Positions 52,543 through 62,979 of a stretch of 64,000 nt of DNA are shown here, piece after piece. Positions within the stretch are counted from its first letter, which is position 1. Each line of letters opens with the position of its first letter. The notes under the pieces were generated by a model that was given only the letters and a program-made list of their open reading frames with translations, was not told the DNA's origin and ran no database searches. Source of the DNA: Arthrobacter sp. MYb227 (lineage in GTDB: Bacteria > Actinomycetota > Actinomycetes > Actinomycetales > Micrococcaceae); the NCBI RefSeq assembly GCF_002975435.1, contig NZ_PCPT01000001.1:785238-849237 (forward strand). Reading direction: 5' to 3'. The position numbers and the translations under genes are program-made.

Positions 52543-52631
52543 GCCGTTTGAAGCCGAAGGCGCTTCAGAAGTGAGGTCTTGCCCCGCTTAAGCAGGAGCA
52601 GGTGTGCAGAAAAAATCGGCAGCATGCTGAA

Positions 52632-53873
52632 CTAGGCACGGGATGTTTTAGAAACTTTCCAAGCCACCACGGCTAGCACCATGCACCCGACTGCCACCAC
52701 GGAAATAAACAATGATGCCGCAACCGAGATGCCCAAAATCCCTGTCAAAGCGCCAAGGCCCACGACAGGAACGGCGCTACCAAGATAGGTCACTACGTAG
52801 ACGGAGCTAAACACCCGTGCGCTTTCCCGCGCGGGCAAACTCGCCGAAAGCCGGTGGAAGGCGGATTGGAACGCAATCCCTTGTGCGCATCCCGCACCCA
52901 CCATGGCCAAAGCCAGTATCCACAAGATCCCGGAATTGGCAGCGACAGCAACGAGTACCGAAAATACGGCCATCAGCATCAGTGCTGCGGGTAGTGCTGC
53001 GGCACGGGCCGGGGCCAGCAATTGAATTCCGGCAGATCCCAACAGCACCAGGGTGGCCAGCGTCCCGGTGCCCAAGGCCGAGTGCACACCGGTTGACTGG
53101 GCAAAGTAGCCAGGGCCGAGCGAGAGGCAAAAGCCAAAGAGCGCAAAACTGAGGAATCCAACCAGCGAGGCTACCCAAAATTGTGAGCGGACCGCTTGGC
53201 TCAGCCGCGGTTTTTGCGGTTTCAATACTGCAAATTCACCGGGTGTCGGTGCTATGGCGGGTCGCGCACGAACCAGACACAGCGGAATAAGCAGCAAAAC
53301 CATGAGCATTGCATGCACGATGAAGGGTGTACGTGTTGGCTCACCGTATGCGGCAAGGAAACCACCAATGATGGGGCCGAGTGCAACACCGCCGGTTGAA
53401 GCGAGCAACGTGAATCGACTTGCCCAGCGCGGATGCCGGGGTAACAATTCACGCAAAGCAGCACCACTTGCACCAATGGCCAGGGCTACCCCAACGCCCT
53501 GCAGGGAACGGCCAACCATCAGCGCGCCCAGTCCGTCGGCTGTTGCAAAGATGATGCCACCGCCCAGTCCCGCGAGAACCGCAAGCACCAAGGCAGCACG
53601 CCTGCCCAGATGATCCGACCAGTGGCCAAAGAGCACAAGTCCCAAGATCAGGGCCATCACGTAGGAAGAAAAGGTGAGGGTCACTGCAAAGGGACCCAGC
53701 CCCAGTCGTTGTTGCAATAACGAATATAAAGGTGTTGCCAGGTTCGCTCCCACCAACAACAATGCCGTGGCACTGATTGTCAGGACCAGTCGGCTAGGAA
53801 TGCTTGCATTCCAACCCCGGACCGCGGAAATATCTGCCTGTGGACGCATGGCAAGTTCACTAAATACCGTCAT
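52632..53873 (-). CDS. MFS transporter
   Basis: 413 residues from ATG 53873 (AGGAG seven bases upstream). Twelve membrane segments. N-terminal half has 'LATPLYSLLQQRLGLGPFAVTLTFSSYVMALILGLVLFGHWSDHLGRRAALVLA' (motif A) and 'ASTGGVALGPIIGGFLAAY' (antiporter motif C). Probably an exporter. It is divergent from an Lrp regulator with 163 bp between, a typical regulator-exporter pair; export of an amino acid or derivative is one possibility. Confidence 0.88.
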   Translation of the reverse strand: MTVFSELAMRPQADISAVRGWNASIPSRLVLTISATALLLVGANLATPLYSLLQQRLGLGPFAVTLTFSSYVMALILGLVLFGHWSDHLGRRAALVLAVLAGLGGGIIFATADGLGALMVGRSLQGVGVALAIGASGAALRELLPRHPRWASRFTLLASTGGVALGPIIGGFLAAYGEPTRTPFIVHAMLMVLLLIPLCLVRARPAIAPTPGEFAVLKPQKPRLSQAVRSQFWVASLVGFLSFALFGFCLSLGPGYFAQSTGVHSALGTGTLATLVLLGSAGIQLLAPARAAALPAALMLMAVFSVLVAVAANSGILWILALAMVGAGCAQGIAFQSAFHRLSASLPARESARVFSSVYVVTYLGSAVPVVGLGALTGILGISVAASLFISVVAVGCMVLAVVAWKVSKTSRA

Positions 53874-54036
53874 TGCGCTTCTCCTGGATTTCTGGCTCGC
53901 GCACCACACGTTGAGGATCACCCAACGCACTGTCACAGAAATTCTGGCAGAACTTGATGCCTATAATTCAACTAATGGGTAACTACTGATCACCATGATC
54001 AAACTTTGTTCCCGAATCAGCTTGAAGGGATGCAGC

Positions 54037-54513
54037 GTGAACGAACTGGACGAGATCGAGGTCGGGATCCTTCTTCATTTGCTTGAGGACCCGCGCACCC
54101 AGATTGGCGACATTGCCGATTCCTTGGGGGTGGCACGCAATACCGTTTCTTCACGCATGCGCCGTTTGGAGAGCCGGAATGTGATTCGCTCCGGTGGACG
54201 TGACGTGGATTTGAGCACTCTCGGATTCGATGTTTTGGGTTTTCTCACGCTGGAGGTGGCACACCGGGAACTCGATCCGGTACTCACCGCGTTGCGATCC
54301 CTGGATCGAGTACTTGAAGTCCATGAGATCTCTGGACGCGGGGACGTGTGGTGCCGTGTCGTGGCTCAAGACACCAAAGATCTGCACCGCACCCTGAGAT
54401 CCATTCTGCGAATCCGCGGGGTGGTTCGCAGCGAAACATCGCTGGCTCTCAAGGAACACGTCCCCTATCGGATTCAGCCGCTGCTGCGGGCCCTGCTTAA
54501 ACCTGCCCAATAA
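54037..54513 (+). CDS. Lrp/AsnC family transcriptional regulator
   Basis: 158 residues from GTG 54037, with GAAGGGA upstream. HTH 'NELDEIEVGILLHLLEDPRTQIGDIADSLGVARNTVSSRMRRLESRNVI', then the RAM domain 'GFLTLEVAHRELDPVLTALRSLDRVLEVHEISGRGDVWCRV'. A perfect TATAAT at 53962-53967 may be its -10 box, although no good -35 was found. It faces the MFS gene. It lacks the usual C-terminal tail and has a basic end (QPLLRALLKPAQ). Confidence 0.88.
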   Translation: MNELDEIEVGILLHLLEDPRTQIGDIADSLGVARNTVSSRMRRLESRNVIRSGGRDVDLSTLGFDVLGFLTLEVAHRELDPVLTALRSLDRVLEVHEISGRGDVWCRVVAQDTKDLHRTLRSILRIRGVVRSETSLALKEHVPYRIQPLLRALLKPAQ

Positions 54514-54616
54514 TCGTGTTCAGCGTTTCTCACGAGCTGGCAAGCGTGAACAGCTTTCGGCTCTGTGCCCGATGCCACCCGTGTCAGTTTCCGTCCAGCT
54601 TCCTTGCAAACAACTA

Positions 54617-54658
54617 AGAGGACCGGGTTCGGGGGAATTTCCCAGAACCCGGTCCTCT
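54617..54658. terminator. bidirectional terminator between lrp and aldehyde dehydrogenase
   Basis: AGAGGACCGGGTTC pairs perfectly with GAACCCGGTCCTCT around a 14-nt loop. On the plus strand CAATTTTTT follows. It lies between convergent genes and can serve both. Confidence 0.85.
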
Positions 54659-54676
54659 CAATTTTTTGGATTTGTG

Positions 54677-56113
54677 TTAGCCGTTGATGACCTGTGGCTG
54701 GCCCAACGCCTTGAGTCCATCAACACCAAATTCAACTCCGTAGCCCGACTGCTTGGCCCCACCAAACGGAATGCGTGGGTCAACACCGCCGTGGCTGTTG
54801 ATCCACACGGTACCTGCCTGCATGCGGGCTGCCACCTTGCGCGCCGCAGCTCGGTCGGCAGACCACACCGAAGCTCCCAAACCAACATCCGCGGCATTGG
54901 CAAGCTCCAAGGCCTGCTCAATCGAGTCAACCTTGATGATCGGCAGCGCCGGACCAAATTGTTCCTCAACCACCAACGGGTTGTCGCTGGCAATATCGGC
55001 AATCAACGTCGTGGGGTAGAAGTAGCCAGGCTGTTCGGCGACCGGGTTTGCACCAATAAGCACACGGGCACCCGAGCCTGTTGCCTGCTTGACCAGTGCG
55101 TCAACGATGTCGTACTGTGCCTTGTTCTGTAGCGGACCCAAGACGTTGGCCTCATCAAGTCCCACGCCCATGGGCATGTTCTTGGCAACCTCGGTCAAGG
55201 CAGTGCAGACGTCCTCGTAGATGTCGGCATGCACGTAGAGACGCTTAAGCGCGGCGCAGGTCTGCCCGGTATTGATGAATGCGCCCCAGAACAATCCCTC
55301 GGCAATCGCCTGCGGGTCGGCATCGGGCAACACGATTCCAGCATCATTGCCGCCCAGTTCAAGGGTCAGGCGCTTCACGGTATCGGCCGAGGAACGAATG
55401 ATCGCCTTGCCGGTAGCGGTGGACCCGGTAAACATGACCTTGTCGATATCCTGGTGGGTGCTCAGTAGCGCTCCGACTTCGCGTCCGCCGGCCACAACGT
55501 GCAGTACGCCTTCGGGCAGCACCTGGTTGATGATATGTACAAGAGCCAGCACGCTCAGCGGTGTGTACTCGCTGGGCTTCATGACCACGGTGTTGCCCAT
55601 GCGCAGTGCCGGAGCCAACTGCCACACGGAAATCATCATTGGCCAGTTCCATGGGCCAATCGCACCCACCACGCCGAACGGGCGGTAGTGCATTTCCGCA
55701 TAGGTGGTGCCATCATCAACAATGACCTCTGCTTCAAGGTCAAAAGCTGCCGCGGCACGCAACCAGCCTTCGGCCCCGCCCACCTCAAAACGAGCGTTGG
55801 GACCGTTGAGCGGTTTGCCTTGTTCGCTTGAAAGCAGATGGGCAAGTGCCTCCGAGTTTGCGGCGATGGCATCTGCGGCCTTGTTCATCAATTCACGGCG
55901 TGCATCGTGCCCCAGTGCATCCCAGGCGGGCTGAGCCGCGTGGGCAACACCGATTGCCGCTTCAAGGTCGGCAACTGTATGTTCCGGCGCGCGGCCCACA
56001 ATTTCCCCGGTTGCCGGGTCCAGCATCTCGCGGCCACCGGTTTCCGGTTGGATCGTTGCAAGAAGTTCCTCGGCAGTGGCGTAGGTTTCCACGGTGTTCG
56101 TTTCGGTGCTCAT
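54677..56113 (-). CDS. NAD(P)-dependent aldehyde dehydrogenase
   Basis: 478 residues. Catalytic Cys286 in 'INTGQTCAALKRLYV', general base Glu252 in 'LELGGNDAGIV', cofactor-binding 'FTGSTATGKAI' and 'GPWNWPMMISVWQLAPALRMGNTVVMKPSEYTPLS'. 'EEQFGPALPIIKV' is the C-terminal helix. The family includes succinate-semialdehyde, aminobutanal and benzaldehyde dehydrogenases. Its neighbour is an APC amine/amino-acid permease read in the same direction (146 bp apart), so it may oxidise an aldehyde from an imported amine, for example 4-aminobutanal in the polyamine pathway (inference). Confidence 0.92.
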   Translation of the reverse strand: MSTETNTVETYATAEELLATIQPETGGREMLDPATGEIVGRAPEHTVADLEAAIGVAHAAQPAWDALGHDARRELMNKAADAIAANSEALAHLLSSEQGKPLNGPNARFEVGGAEGWLRAAAAFDLEAEVIVDDGTTYAEMHYRPFGVVGAIGPWNWPMMISVWQLAPALRMGNTVVMKPSEYTPLSVLALVHIINQVLPEGVLHVVAGGREVGALLSTHQDIDKVMFTGSTATGKAIIRSSADTVKRLTLELGGNDAGIVLPDADPQAIAEGLFWGAFINTGQTCAALKRLYVHADIYEDVCTALTEVAKNMPMGVGLDEANVLGPLQNKAQYDIVDALVKQATGSGARVLIGANPVAEQPGYFYPTTLIADIASDNPLVVEEQFGPALPIIKVDSIEQALELANAADVGLGASVWSADRAAARKVAARMQAGTVWINSHGGVDPRIPFGGAKQSGYGVEFGVDGLKALGQPQVING

Positions 56114-56212
56114 GGCAGATACTTTCCTTTTCTGTTCTTACATTTCAGAAGCGCCCCCCACACGCGAGGCTATCGGGTTGCTCAAGAGACTCGCTAGAGG
56201 GACGGCGGGGTG

Positions 56213-56254
56213 CAACGCACGTTCGTTGGTTGCGCAGCTGAGAGCTGCGGCGTT
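56213..56254 (-). terminator. nested hairpins between permease and aldehyde dehydrogenase
   Basis: CGCAGCT-CTC-AGCTGCG (56233-56249) lies within a wider CAACG/CGTTG repeat, just beyond the minus-strand permease stop (56260). No U-tract; may only attenuate read-through to the dehydrogenase. Confidence 0.35.
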
Positions 56255-56259
56255 GCTGC

Positions 56260-57777
56260 TTAACGCTTCATGCGTTCGGGTTCCTCATCGAGGTGGGGCT
56301 CTGGTTGAGCTTCGGGCGGCTCCCCGCCGCGGCCCACCTGCGCATACACCGCGGGCTTCAGCGTCTTGAGCCGAACCGCCCAGGCCACCCCCGCAAGTCC
56401 CGGAACCAGCACAACGGCCGGCAAAATCCAGGCCAGCGCGCTTGCTTCTTCAAGTCCAATCAGCACATCGAAGTTCATCACGATAGCGCCAAAGAGCACC
56501 ACCAAGGATACTCCGGAAAGTAGCGGTGCAATGGTTGTGGTCCATGTCGATAACCCATGAGATTCGCGGCGGAAGTAGCCAATGACGGCAAAGGAGGTCA
56601 ATGCCATCAGCATCACCAGCCCAAAGGCACCGGTGTTGGTCAGCCAGGTAAAGAGGGTAAAGACTGGGAACATGACATCTGCTCCGGCACCGGCAATCGC
56701 GAAGACCAGCAGGACTACCAGTGCCAGTGCACTCTGGGTCAATGAACCCATCATTGGGGCATGGGTTCGTGGATTGGTTTTGGCCAATGCTTCCGGCAAG
56801 ACGCCTTCGCGTCCCAAGGAGAAGAAATACCGTGAAACAACATTATGGAAGGCAATCAGGGCCGCCAGCAGGCTAGTGACAAAGAGCAGGTTCCCCATGG
56901 TGACAAACCAGCTGGGAGTATGCGTCGCGAGGAAACCAAAGACCATCCCCGGTCCATCGGCAGAGTTTTCAACCACGGCACTAGCTCCTTCACCTATGGT
57001 CATCGACCATGCAGAGAACGCATAAAAAGCACCAATAATAGAAATCGCGATGAGTGTTGCACGGCGAGCCGTGGTCTGTGGGTCCTTGACCTCTTCACCG
57101 TAGATGGCACCGGATTCAAAGCCCATGAACGCTGCAATGCTGAAGGCGAGGGCAGCACCAACACCAGCGGTGAACAAGCTGGCTGGTTCCAATGACTGGG
57201 CAGAAATGCCTTCGGGTGCTTCACGCAATGCCAGCACATCGTAGACAATCACAACAAGGAACTCTAGGGCAACGACGATGCCCAACACCTTGGCCGAAAA
57301 GTCGACCTTATTCACGCCAAGAATTCCCACGATGGCCCAACCACAGAGCGCGCACACCCACCAGGGGATGCTGAGACCAAAGTCGGTTGCCAAGAAATCA
57401 GCTAGGGCAAAACCGAACATCCCATAGATGCCAATCTGCATGGCGTTGTAGCTAATCAGTGCGACCCAAGCTGCACCAACACCTGCGGCTTTGCCCAGCC
57501 CACGGGAAACATACGCATAGAAAGCCCCGGCGTTTTGCACGTGCTGGCTCATGGCGGTGTACCCCACGGCGAAGACCAGCAAGATGATGCCCAGCACGAT
57601 GAACGATAACGGGATTCCTAGCACCCCGGTTACCGCGAAATTACTTGTCACGCCGCCGCCGACGACGGTCAGCGGTGCCGAGGCCGCAATAATCATAAAG
57701 ACCAATGCGGGTACGCCTAGCCGGCGTTTACCCAGGCTCGATCCCTGAGCGGCCGTGGATTGCGGGGGTGCAGCCAT
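56260..57777 (-). CDS. APC family amino-acid/amine permease
   Basis: 505 residues with twelve membrane segments. 'VFMIIAASAPLTVVGGGVTSNFAVTGVLGIPLSFIVLG' and 'GAFYAYVSRGLGKAAGVGAAWVALISYNAMQIGIYGMFG' are typical of the APC group with broad amino-acid or polyamine specificity. The C-terminus is hydrophilic, Pro/Glu-rich. It is the first of two genes with the aldehyde dehydrogenase. Substrate cannot be read from sequence; putrescine, GABA or ethanolamine are candidates. Confidence 0.9.
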   Translation of the reverse strand: MAAPPQSTAAQGSSLGKRRLGVPALVFMIIAASAPLTVVGGGVTSNFAVTGVLGIPLSFIVLGIILLVFAVGYTAMSQHVQNAGAFYAYVSRGLGKAAGVGAAWVALISYNAMQIGIYGMFGFALADFLATDFGLSIPWWVCALCGWAIVGILGVNKVDFSAKVLGIVVALEFLVVIVYDVLALREAPEGISAQSLEPASLFTAGVGAALAFSIAAFMGFESGAIYGEEVKDPQTTARRATLIAISIIGAFYAFSAWSMTIGEGASAVVENSADGPGMVFGFLATHTPSWFVTMGNLLFVTSLLAALIAFHNVVSRYFFSLGREGVLPEALAKTNPRTHAPMMGSLTQSALALVVLLVFAIAGAGADVMFPVFTLFTWLTNTGAFGLVMLMALTSFAVIGYFRRESHGLSTWTTTIAPLLSGVSLVVLFGAIVMNFDVLIGLEEASALAWILPAVVLVPGLAGVAWAVRLKTLKPAVYAQVGRGGEPPEAQPEPHLDEEPERMKR

Positions 57778-57907
57778 GATGGTGTTTCCCTACTCGTTGG
57801 AATGTGTGTTCTTCCAGCGTGCGCTAGTGGGGCCGTGTGTGGCTTGGCTTTGCGTGTTTGGTGCTTGGCAAATCGTGCAGAGTTATTGCCCGGCTCACAT
57901 CTTCGAC

Positions 57908-58927
57908 TCAGCCTCGTTCCGTATCGATTGCAACGGTACGAAACCCGCAGTGGCTACTCGAGGAATCCGGGGAGTTCTTGCTCCGTGCAGCAACCCGATA
58001 ACGGTTGCAGTAAGAATCGTGACACAGGAACGATCCACCACGGATCACCCGTCCCTCACCAAAGGGTGGCCCCGCGGGATCCTCCAGAGCGCTGCGTTTG
58101 TAGTAGCGCGGCAGGAACCAATCCGCACACCATTCCCACACATTCCCTGCCATTTGCCACAGTCCATACCCGTTGGGTTCATAGGAACGCACCGGGGCGG
58201 TAGAGGCGTAACCATCCGCAGCAGTATTTTCTCGTGGGAAGACACCCTGGAAAATATTGCACATGTGCTTTCCTCCCGGTTCACGTTCATCTCCCCACGG
58301 ATAGCGAGCTCCTTCCAGACCACCCCGGGCAGCGTATTCCCACTGTGCCTCGGTGGGCAGCGCTCGGCCCGCCCATGCACAATAGGCAAGTGCATCATTC
58401 CAGCTCACGTGCACCACCGGGTGTTCGATTGGTGCGCTGGATACATTGCCCAAGGGATGACGCCACGAGGCATCGGGGACAACGACCCACCAGGGAGTTT
58501 CGCCCAAACGCCAACTGCCGCCGGGCCATGATTCCTCGTCGCCTAATTCCAGATGGAATACTGCCGAAGAACCAAAGCGTTCGGCCTCGGTAACATAGCC
58601 TGTCTGGGCAACAAACTCAGCAAATTGTTCGTTGGTGGTTGTTACAGCATCCATCTCAAATGCGGTGATCTGTACCCGGTGTACCGGCATCTCGCCATCG
58701 GCAATATACCCCTGGGCAAAACTATCGCCCATCATGAAACTACCGCCGGGCACCAGCGCTTGCTCAATCCCATGATTGACTTCAGTCAAGAAAACGGTGC
58801 CCGGAACGTTGCCGGGCTGTTCGGGCATCGAATCTAGATTGTTGGCTGTTTGGACACCTGATGGACGCTGCGGCTGACAGCATCCGTTTGCGGTTCCGGC
58901 TGATCCCGGCTGGCGGTTAGTTTCCAT
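57908..58927 (-). CDS. formylglycine-generating enzyme (sulfatase-activating, SUMF1 family)
   Basis: 339 residues. FGE-sulfatase domain from about residue 57: 'VPGGSFMMGDSF', 'VTTTNEQFAEFVAQTGY', 'HPVVHVSWNDALAYCAWAGRALPTEAQWEYAARGG', 'WGDE', 'GNVWEWCADWF'. The catalytic copper-binding pair is Cys302 and Cys307 in 'GGSFLCHDSYCNRYR', with 'SSSHCGFR' near the end. It oxidises the sulfatase cysteine to formylglycine. The gene is 5 bp after the sulfatase stop. The first 50 residues are not conserved, so a later start is possible, but no ribosome site marks one. Confidence 0.95.
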   Translation of the reverse strand: METNRQPGSAGTANGCCQPQRPSGVQTANNLDSMPEQPGNVPGTVFLTEVNHGIEQALVPGGSFMMGDSFAQGYIADGEMPVHRVQITAFEMDAVTTTNEQFAEFVAQTGYVTEAERFGSSAVFHLELGDEESWPGGSWRLGETPWWVVVPDASWRHPLGNVSSAPIEHPVVHVSWNDALAYCAWAGRALPTEAQWEYAARGGLEGARYPWGDEREPGGKHMCNIFQGVFPRENTAADGYASTAPVRSYEPNGYGLWQMAGNVWEWCADWFLPRYYKRSALEDPAGPPFGEGRVIRGGSFLCHDSYCNRYRVAARSKNSPDSSSSHCGFRTVAIDTERG

Positions 58928-58932
58928 GCTGG

Positions 58933-60525
58933 CTAGGCTGCTGCGCTTGGTGACGGGGCAGAATCACACAGCTGGGCCAGTTCTCCAAGGAGCGCTTGTT
59001 CAAGTTCTCGTTGGAGTCCCGCCGCGTCCGGAGCCGCTGCAAGGTTGTGTAATTCTTCCGGATCGTTTCTGTGGTCATAGAGCTCAACAATCCCAGACCC
59101 AAAGTATTGGGTCAATCGTCCCTGTGCGGTGATCACGCTGCGCATCCGTACCGGGGCGGGTAACCCCTGAACCGAGAACGGCTGATCTTCTTCAATCAGC
59201 ACTGCGTCCCGGACGGTATCGCGTTCCCCGGCAAGAAGTGGTTGCAGGCTCTTGCCCTGAATCCCATGGAAGGGACGTACCTTCGCCAGTCCAAGCATCG
59301 TTGGGGCTAAATCTGCGGTAGATACTAGTGCCTTCGCATGCCGGTGGGGATTCTTACCCGGGATATGGATAGCCAGCGGGACCCGAGTCACCGATTCATA
59401 GTGCACAAAGTGCTTGAGCATCAGCCCGTGGGCGCCCATCATGTCCCCATGATCGGCGGTGAAAACAACTATCGTGTCTTCTTCCAAACCCGTCTGCTTC
59501 AATGTGTCAAGGATCTTACCGATTTGCTCATCCATGAGCTCGATCAGCCCGAATTGTGCGGCAGCGGCACGCCGGTATTGGTCCTCCGAGACGGCAAAGG
59601 CCATCGTTGCATCGTCGTTTGGAGTGCCGCGCGAGTGGATCATGGTGCGGATATGTTCCGGTGATGCGCTGTGGTCTTGGGTGAATCCCACCGGGATCGT
59701 TAGCTCCTCGGGGTTATAGCGTTGCGCGTATTCCTTGGGCGGTGCGAAGGGGTGGTGTGGATCCGGGAAGGAGACAAAGAGGAAGAACGGATCTTCGGCC
59801 TGCACTGCCTCGATAATGCGTTCGGAGGCACGTTCTCCCACATAGGTGCTTGGGTGTGCGTGTGCAGGAATCGAGGAGGTGTAGATCTGATCCCACCCGG
59901 TTGGGGGTTGCTCGCTGGCCAGTGGTCCGCCGAGTTCACGCGGCTCAACACCTTGTGCTCTGGCCCAGTGCACCCAATGACCGCCCGGTGCATCGCCATG
60001 CCCAATGACCAGATCCACCTCCTGATACCCATAATAATCATCGGGTATCTGCACGTGCCCGCGTTCGTGGCGCTCACGGTTTTCCCACTGATCCCAGCCC
60101 GCTTCACGGACACGACCGTAGGCACGTTCAACGCTCGGATCTAGTAATCCCGGATCTGTCGACTGAATTTGTTCACTTTGTTCTTCCTCAAAGTCCCAGC
60201 CCATATTTTGGTGGTGAAGTTTGCCCACCGCAGCGGTGTTGTACCCGGCAAGAGCCAGTGACCGCACAAACGTTGAGCTTTCCGGATCCAGCGGGATGCC
60301 ATTGCACCGGGTGCCGTGAACCGATGGCCAGCGGCCGGTCAGCAGGCTTGCCCGGTTTGGCATACACGTTGGGTTTGCCACAAATGCGCGGTCAAAGACC
60401 TGGGCGCTTTGGGCAAGCTTATCCAAATGAGGGGTGCGTACCTCGGTATTTCCGTAGAATCCTAGGTGATCGGCGCGTAGCTGGTCGGCAATGATAAAAA
60501 CAATATTTGGTTGCTTGGGTTTCAT
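58933..60525 (-). CDS. type I sulfatase
   Basis: 530 residues. The signature [11 protein letters not shown] gives catalytic Cys54 (to be converted to formylglycine) and Arg58. Metal ligands are seen in '[16 protein letters not shown]' (Asp14) and '[15 protein letters not shown]'. No signal peptide, so the enzyme is cytoplasmic and would act on an imported sulfate ester. It is coupled by ATGA to the ABC ATPase upstream and followed by its activating enzyme. It hydrolyses an aryl or alkyl sulfate ester; choline-O-sulfate type enzymes are a different branch, and the exact substrate is open. Confidence 0.94.
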   Translation of the reverse strand: MKPKQPNIVFIIADQLRADHLGFYGNTEVRTPHLDKLAQSAQVFDRAFVANPTCMPNRASLLTGRWPSVHGTRCNGIPLDPESSTFVRSLALAGYNTAAVGKLHHQNMGWDFEEEQSEQIQSTDPGLLDPSVERAYGRVREAGWDQWENRERHERGHVQIPDDYYGYQEVDLVIGHGDAPGGHWVHWARAQGVEPRELGGPLASEQPPTGWDQIYTSSIPAHAHPSTYVGERASERIIEAVQAEDPFFLFVSFPDPHHPFAPPKEYAQRYNPEELTIPVGFTQDHSASPEHIRTMIHSRGTPNDDATMAFAVSEDQYRRAAAAQFGLIELMDEQIGKILDTLKQTGLEEDTIVVFTADHGDMMGAHGLMLKHFVHYESVTRVPLAIHIPGKNPHRHAKALVSTADLAPTMLGLAKVRPFHGIQGKSLQPLLAGERDTVRDAVLIEEDQPFSVQGLPAPVRMRSVITAQGRLTQYFGSGIVELYDHRNDPEELHNLAAAPDAAGLQRELEQALLGELAQLCDSAPSPSAAA

Positions 60526-61373
60526 GCCTGCTCCTGCCTGATCAGCGACAGTGTGCGGGTACGCAGCTGAGCAAATTCCGCTAACGCCCTGGTTTCAATC
60601 TGTTCGCGCGGGCCGGGCAGATCTACATCAATGACTTCCAGCACGCGTGCCGGTTTGGACCCAATGGCCACGATACGGTCCGAAAGATAAACTGCCTCAT
60701 CGATGTCGTGGGTGACCAATAAGATGGTCATGCCAAAATCCTCACGAATCTTCAGGCAGAGGTCTTCGAGTTCGAATCGGGTTTGCGCGTCAACCGAGGC
60801 AAACGGCTCATCCATGATCAGGATTTCGGGGCGGTAGGCCAGCGCGCGCGCAATGGCGACGCGCTGTTGCATGCCACCGGAAAGCTGCCACGGGTACTTG
60901 TGCTCGGCACCGGCCAGACCCACGGCGTTTAATGCCGTACTGCACCGTTCTTCAAGTTCCGCTGCCCGAAGCTTGAGGTGCCGCAGGGGAAGTTCAAGGT
61001 TTTTGCGTACATTGAGCCAGGGCATGAGCGAACGCGAGTAGTCCTGGAATACCAAGGCCATTTCCGCCGGTGGACCGGAGATCTCCTTGCCATCAATCTT
61101 GATGTTTCCACCGGTGCTCGGGTGCAGCCCTGCCAGACATTTGAGCAACGTGGTCTTGCCAACGCCGGAAGGACCGACGATGCACACGACTTCTCCGGCA
61201 CTGATAGAGAAGGTCAGGTCACCAATGATGTGGGCCGCTGCGGCTCCCGAGCCGTAGCTCTTGGCCAAACCCTGTACTTCAAGGCGCGGGATGGTGGTGG
61301 TAGTGCTCAAGGGTTCCTCCGAACCTGGACGAGTCGTTGAAATAGTTGTTGAATCGGTAAGCAGTGAACTCAT
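60522..61373 (-). CDS. ABC transporter ATP-binding protein (SsuB/TauB type)
   Basis: 283 residues. Walker A GPSGVGKT, signature [17 protein letters not shown], Walker [13 protein letters not shown], and '[20 protein letters not shown]'. This branch serves sulfonate, taurine, nitrate and aromatic sulfate-ester import. N-terminal 25 residues are a Thr/Ser-rich extension. It overlaps the sulfatase start (ATGA) and the permease stop on its other side (also ATGA), so transport and hydrolysis are coupled. Confidence 0.93.
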   Translation of the reverse strand: MSSLLTDSTTISTTRPGSEEPLSTTTTIPRLEVQGLAKSYGSGAAAAHIIGDLTFSISAGEVVCIVGPSGVGKTTLLKCLAGLHPSTGGNIKIDGKEISGPPAEMALVFQDYSRSLMPWLNVRKNLELPLRHLKLRAAELEERCSTALNAVGLAGAEHKYPWQLSGGMQQRVAIARALAYRPEILIMDEPFASVDAQTRFELEDLCLKIREDFGMTILLVTHDIDEAVYLSDRIVAIGSKPARVLEVIDVDLPGPREQIETRALAEFAQLRTRTLSLIRQEQA

Positions 61374-62146
61374 GCCGCACGCTCCAATCGCTTCGAACCA
61401 AGGTGCCAGCTCAAGACGCGGCTCTTGATTGCTTCAAAGCCAATATTGACTAGGAACCCAATCACGCCAAGGAGGAGAATCCCTGCCCACATATCTGCCG
61501 ACATGAATGATTGCTGGGCCAGCAGCGTCATCGCGCCAATGCCTTGCGACGAGCCAAGCATTTCGGAGGCAATCATGACCACGAAGCTCACCTGCAAGCT
61601 GACCTGCAGACCGGAGAAGATCTGTGGTCCGGCGGCCGGCAAGTAGACCCGGGTGATGCGTTCGGTGGGGGTCAGCCGGTAGACCGAACAGACATCCTTC
61701 AGGGATCCGTCGATGCCACGGATCCCGTCCATGGCGGCGATCAGCGTGGGGAAGAAAGCGGCAAGGGCAATATTGGCAATGCGCATCTCGGAACCAAACC
61801 CAATCAACGTAATAACAATCGGGATCAGCGCCACCGGAGGGATCCCGCGGAAGAAGTGAATGGTCGGTTCACACATCCACCGCAAGAGCGGCACCATCGC
61901 CAACACAAAACCAATGACGATGCCTAGCAACCCACCAATCAGGAATCCGGCAAAGAGGTTGCCCATACTCACCAGCACATCCGACTGGAAATGCTCAAAG
62001 AGCCACAGATCTGAAAACCGGGTCATAATCTGGCTCAGGGGTGGGAAGAAACTGTTGGTCGAGGTCTCCGAAACACTCCACCACAATCCCAAGGCAACCA
62101 GCGGACTGGCCACGCCAAGGATGATCAAAACTAGTTTGCTTTTCAC
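61370..62146 (-). CDS. ABC transporter permease (SsuC/TauC type), second
   Basis: 258 residues from GTG 62146, which has GGGAGG seven bases upstream and overlaps the other permease's stop (GTGA); an ATG at 62176 would overlap by 34 bp. Six membrane segments with EAA loop '[38 protein letters not shown]'. Two different permeases here suggest a heterodimeric channel. Confidence 0.92.
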   Translation of the reverse strand: MKSKLVLIILGVASPLVALGLWWSVSETSTNSFFPPLSQIMTRFSDLWLFEHFQSDVLVSMGNLFAGFLIGGLLGIVIGFVLAMVPLLRWMCEPTIHFFRGIPPVALIPIVITLIGFGSEMRIANIALAAFFPTLIAAMDGIRGIDGSLKDVCSVYRLTPTERITRVYLPAAGPQIFSGLQVSLQVSFVVMIASEMLGSSQGIGAMTLLAQQSFMSADMWAGILLLGVIGFLVNIGFEAIKSRVLSWHLGSKRLERAA

Positions 62147-62979
62147 AGTGAAACCTCCCGATGGGATGGATGCCAATGCAGGGCCTTGGCCTCTGTCCAG
62201 GTGCTTACCGCATGGAATACCAGTCCGAGCAGACCCAGCACCGTGACCAGCGCAAAGAGCGTGTCGGTGTTACCTGCCGCCTGCGCTTGGTAGATCGATT
62301 TGCCAAGTCCCGGTGCCCCACCCAGGAGCCCTGCCACCACGGTAATGACAAGTGCTGTGGGGGCGGCAACGCGCATCGCGGTGCCAATGTAGGGGCTGGC
62401 GCTGGGTAGCACGATACGGGTTTTGATCTCCAGCGCTTTCATTCCGTAGGAACGCGCGGTGGAAAGGGCTACCGGGTCGGTATCTTGTACCCCGGAGGCG
62501 GTTTGCATGACGATGGCCAGCGAGCAACCGAAGGCGACAAGAACAAATGCCATGGGCCAGGTTGGGCCCAGCACCATCACGGCCAGGGGAAGGATGACGA
62601 TTGGCGGAATCGGCTTGAGGAACTCGAAGATGGCTAGGCTGAGGGCGCGGATCACGGGTGAGGTTCCGATCAGGATTCCCAACAAGATGCCCAGCACTGC
62701 GCTAAAGGTCAATCCGGCCAGTGAGATCAGCACCGTGATTCCCACCTCGGACCAGAATGCCGAGGTACCTAGCAAGGAGAGTAGTTCGGCGAATGTTGCA
62801 ACGACAGTTGGTACCGCCGTGCCAAAGACCTGAGCCATGGCAACTACCTGCCAGATGCCCAGCATGATCAGTGCACCAACGATGCCCCAAGCTGCTTGGA
62901 CCCTACGCGAGACACTCTTGGGTAGTACCAGTACCCCGGCGGGGATGCGGTTATTTATTACCGAAGATGAGGCTGTCAT
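62143..62979 (-). CDS. ABC transporter permease (SsuC/TauC type), first
   Basis: 278 residues. ATG 62979 has GAGGTG at good spacing and overlaps the binding-protein gene by 29 bp. Six membrane segments, EAA-like loop 'LSTARSYGMKALEIKTRIVLPSASPYIGTAMRVAAP'. It pairs with the next permease; GTGA overlap links them. Confidence 0.92.
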   Translation of the reverse strand: MTASSSVINNRIPAGVLVLPKSVSRRVQAAWGIVGALIMLGIWQVVAMAQVFGTAVPTVVATFAELLSLLGTSAFWSEVGITVLISLAGLTFSAVLGILLGILIGTSPVIRALSLAIFEFLKPIPPIVILPLAVMVLGPTWPMAFVLVAFGCSLAIVMQTASGVQDTDPVALSTARSYGMKALEIKTRIVLPSASPYIGTAMRVAAPTALVITVVAGLLGGAPGLGKSIYQAQAAGNTDTLFALVTVLGLLGLVFHAVSTWTEAKALHWHPSHREVSL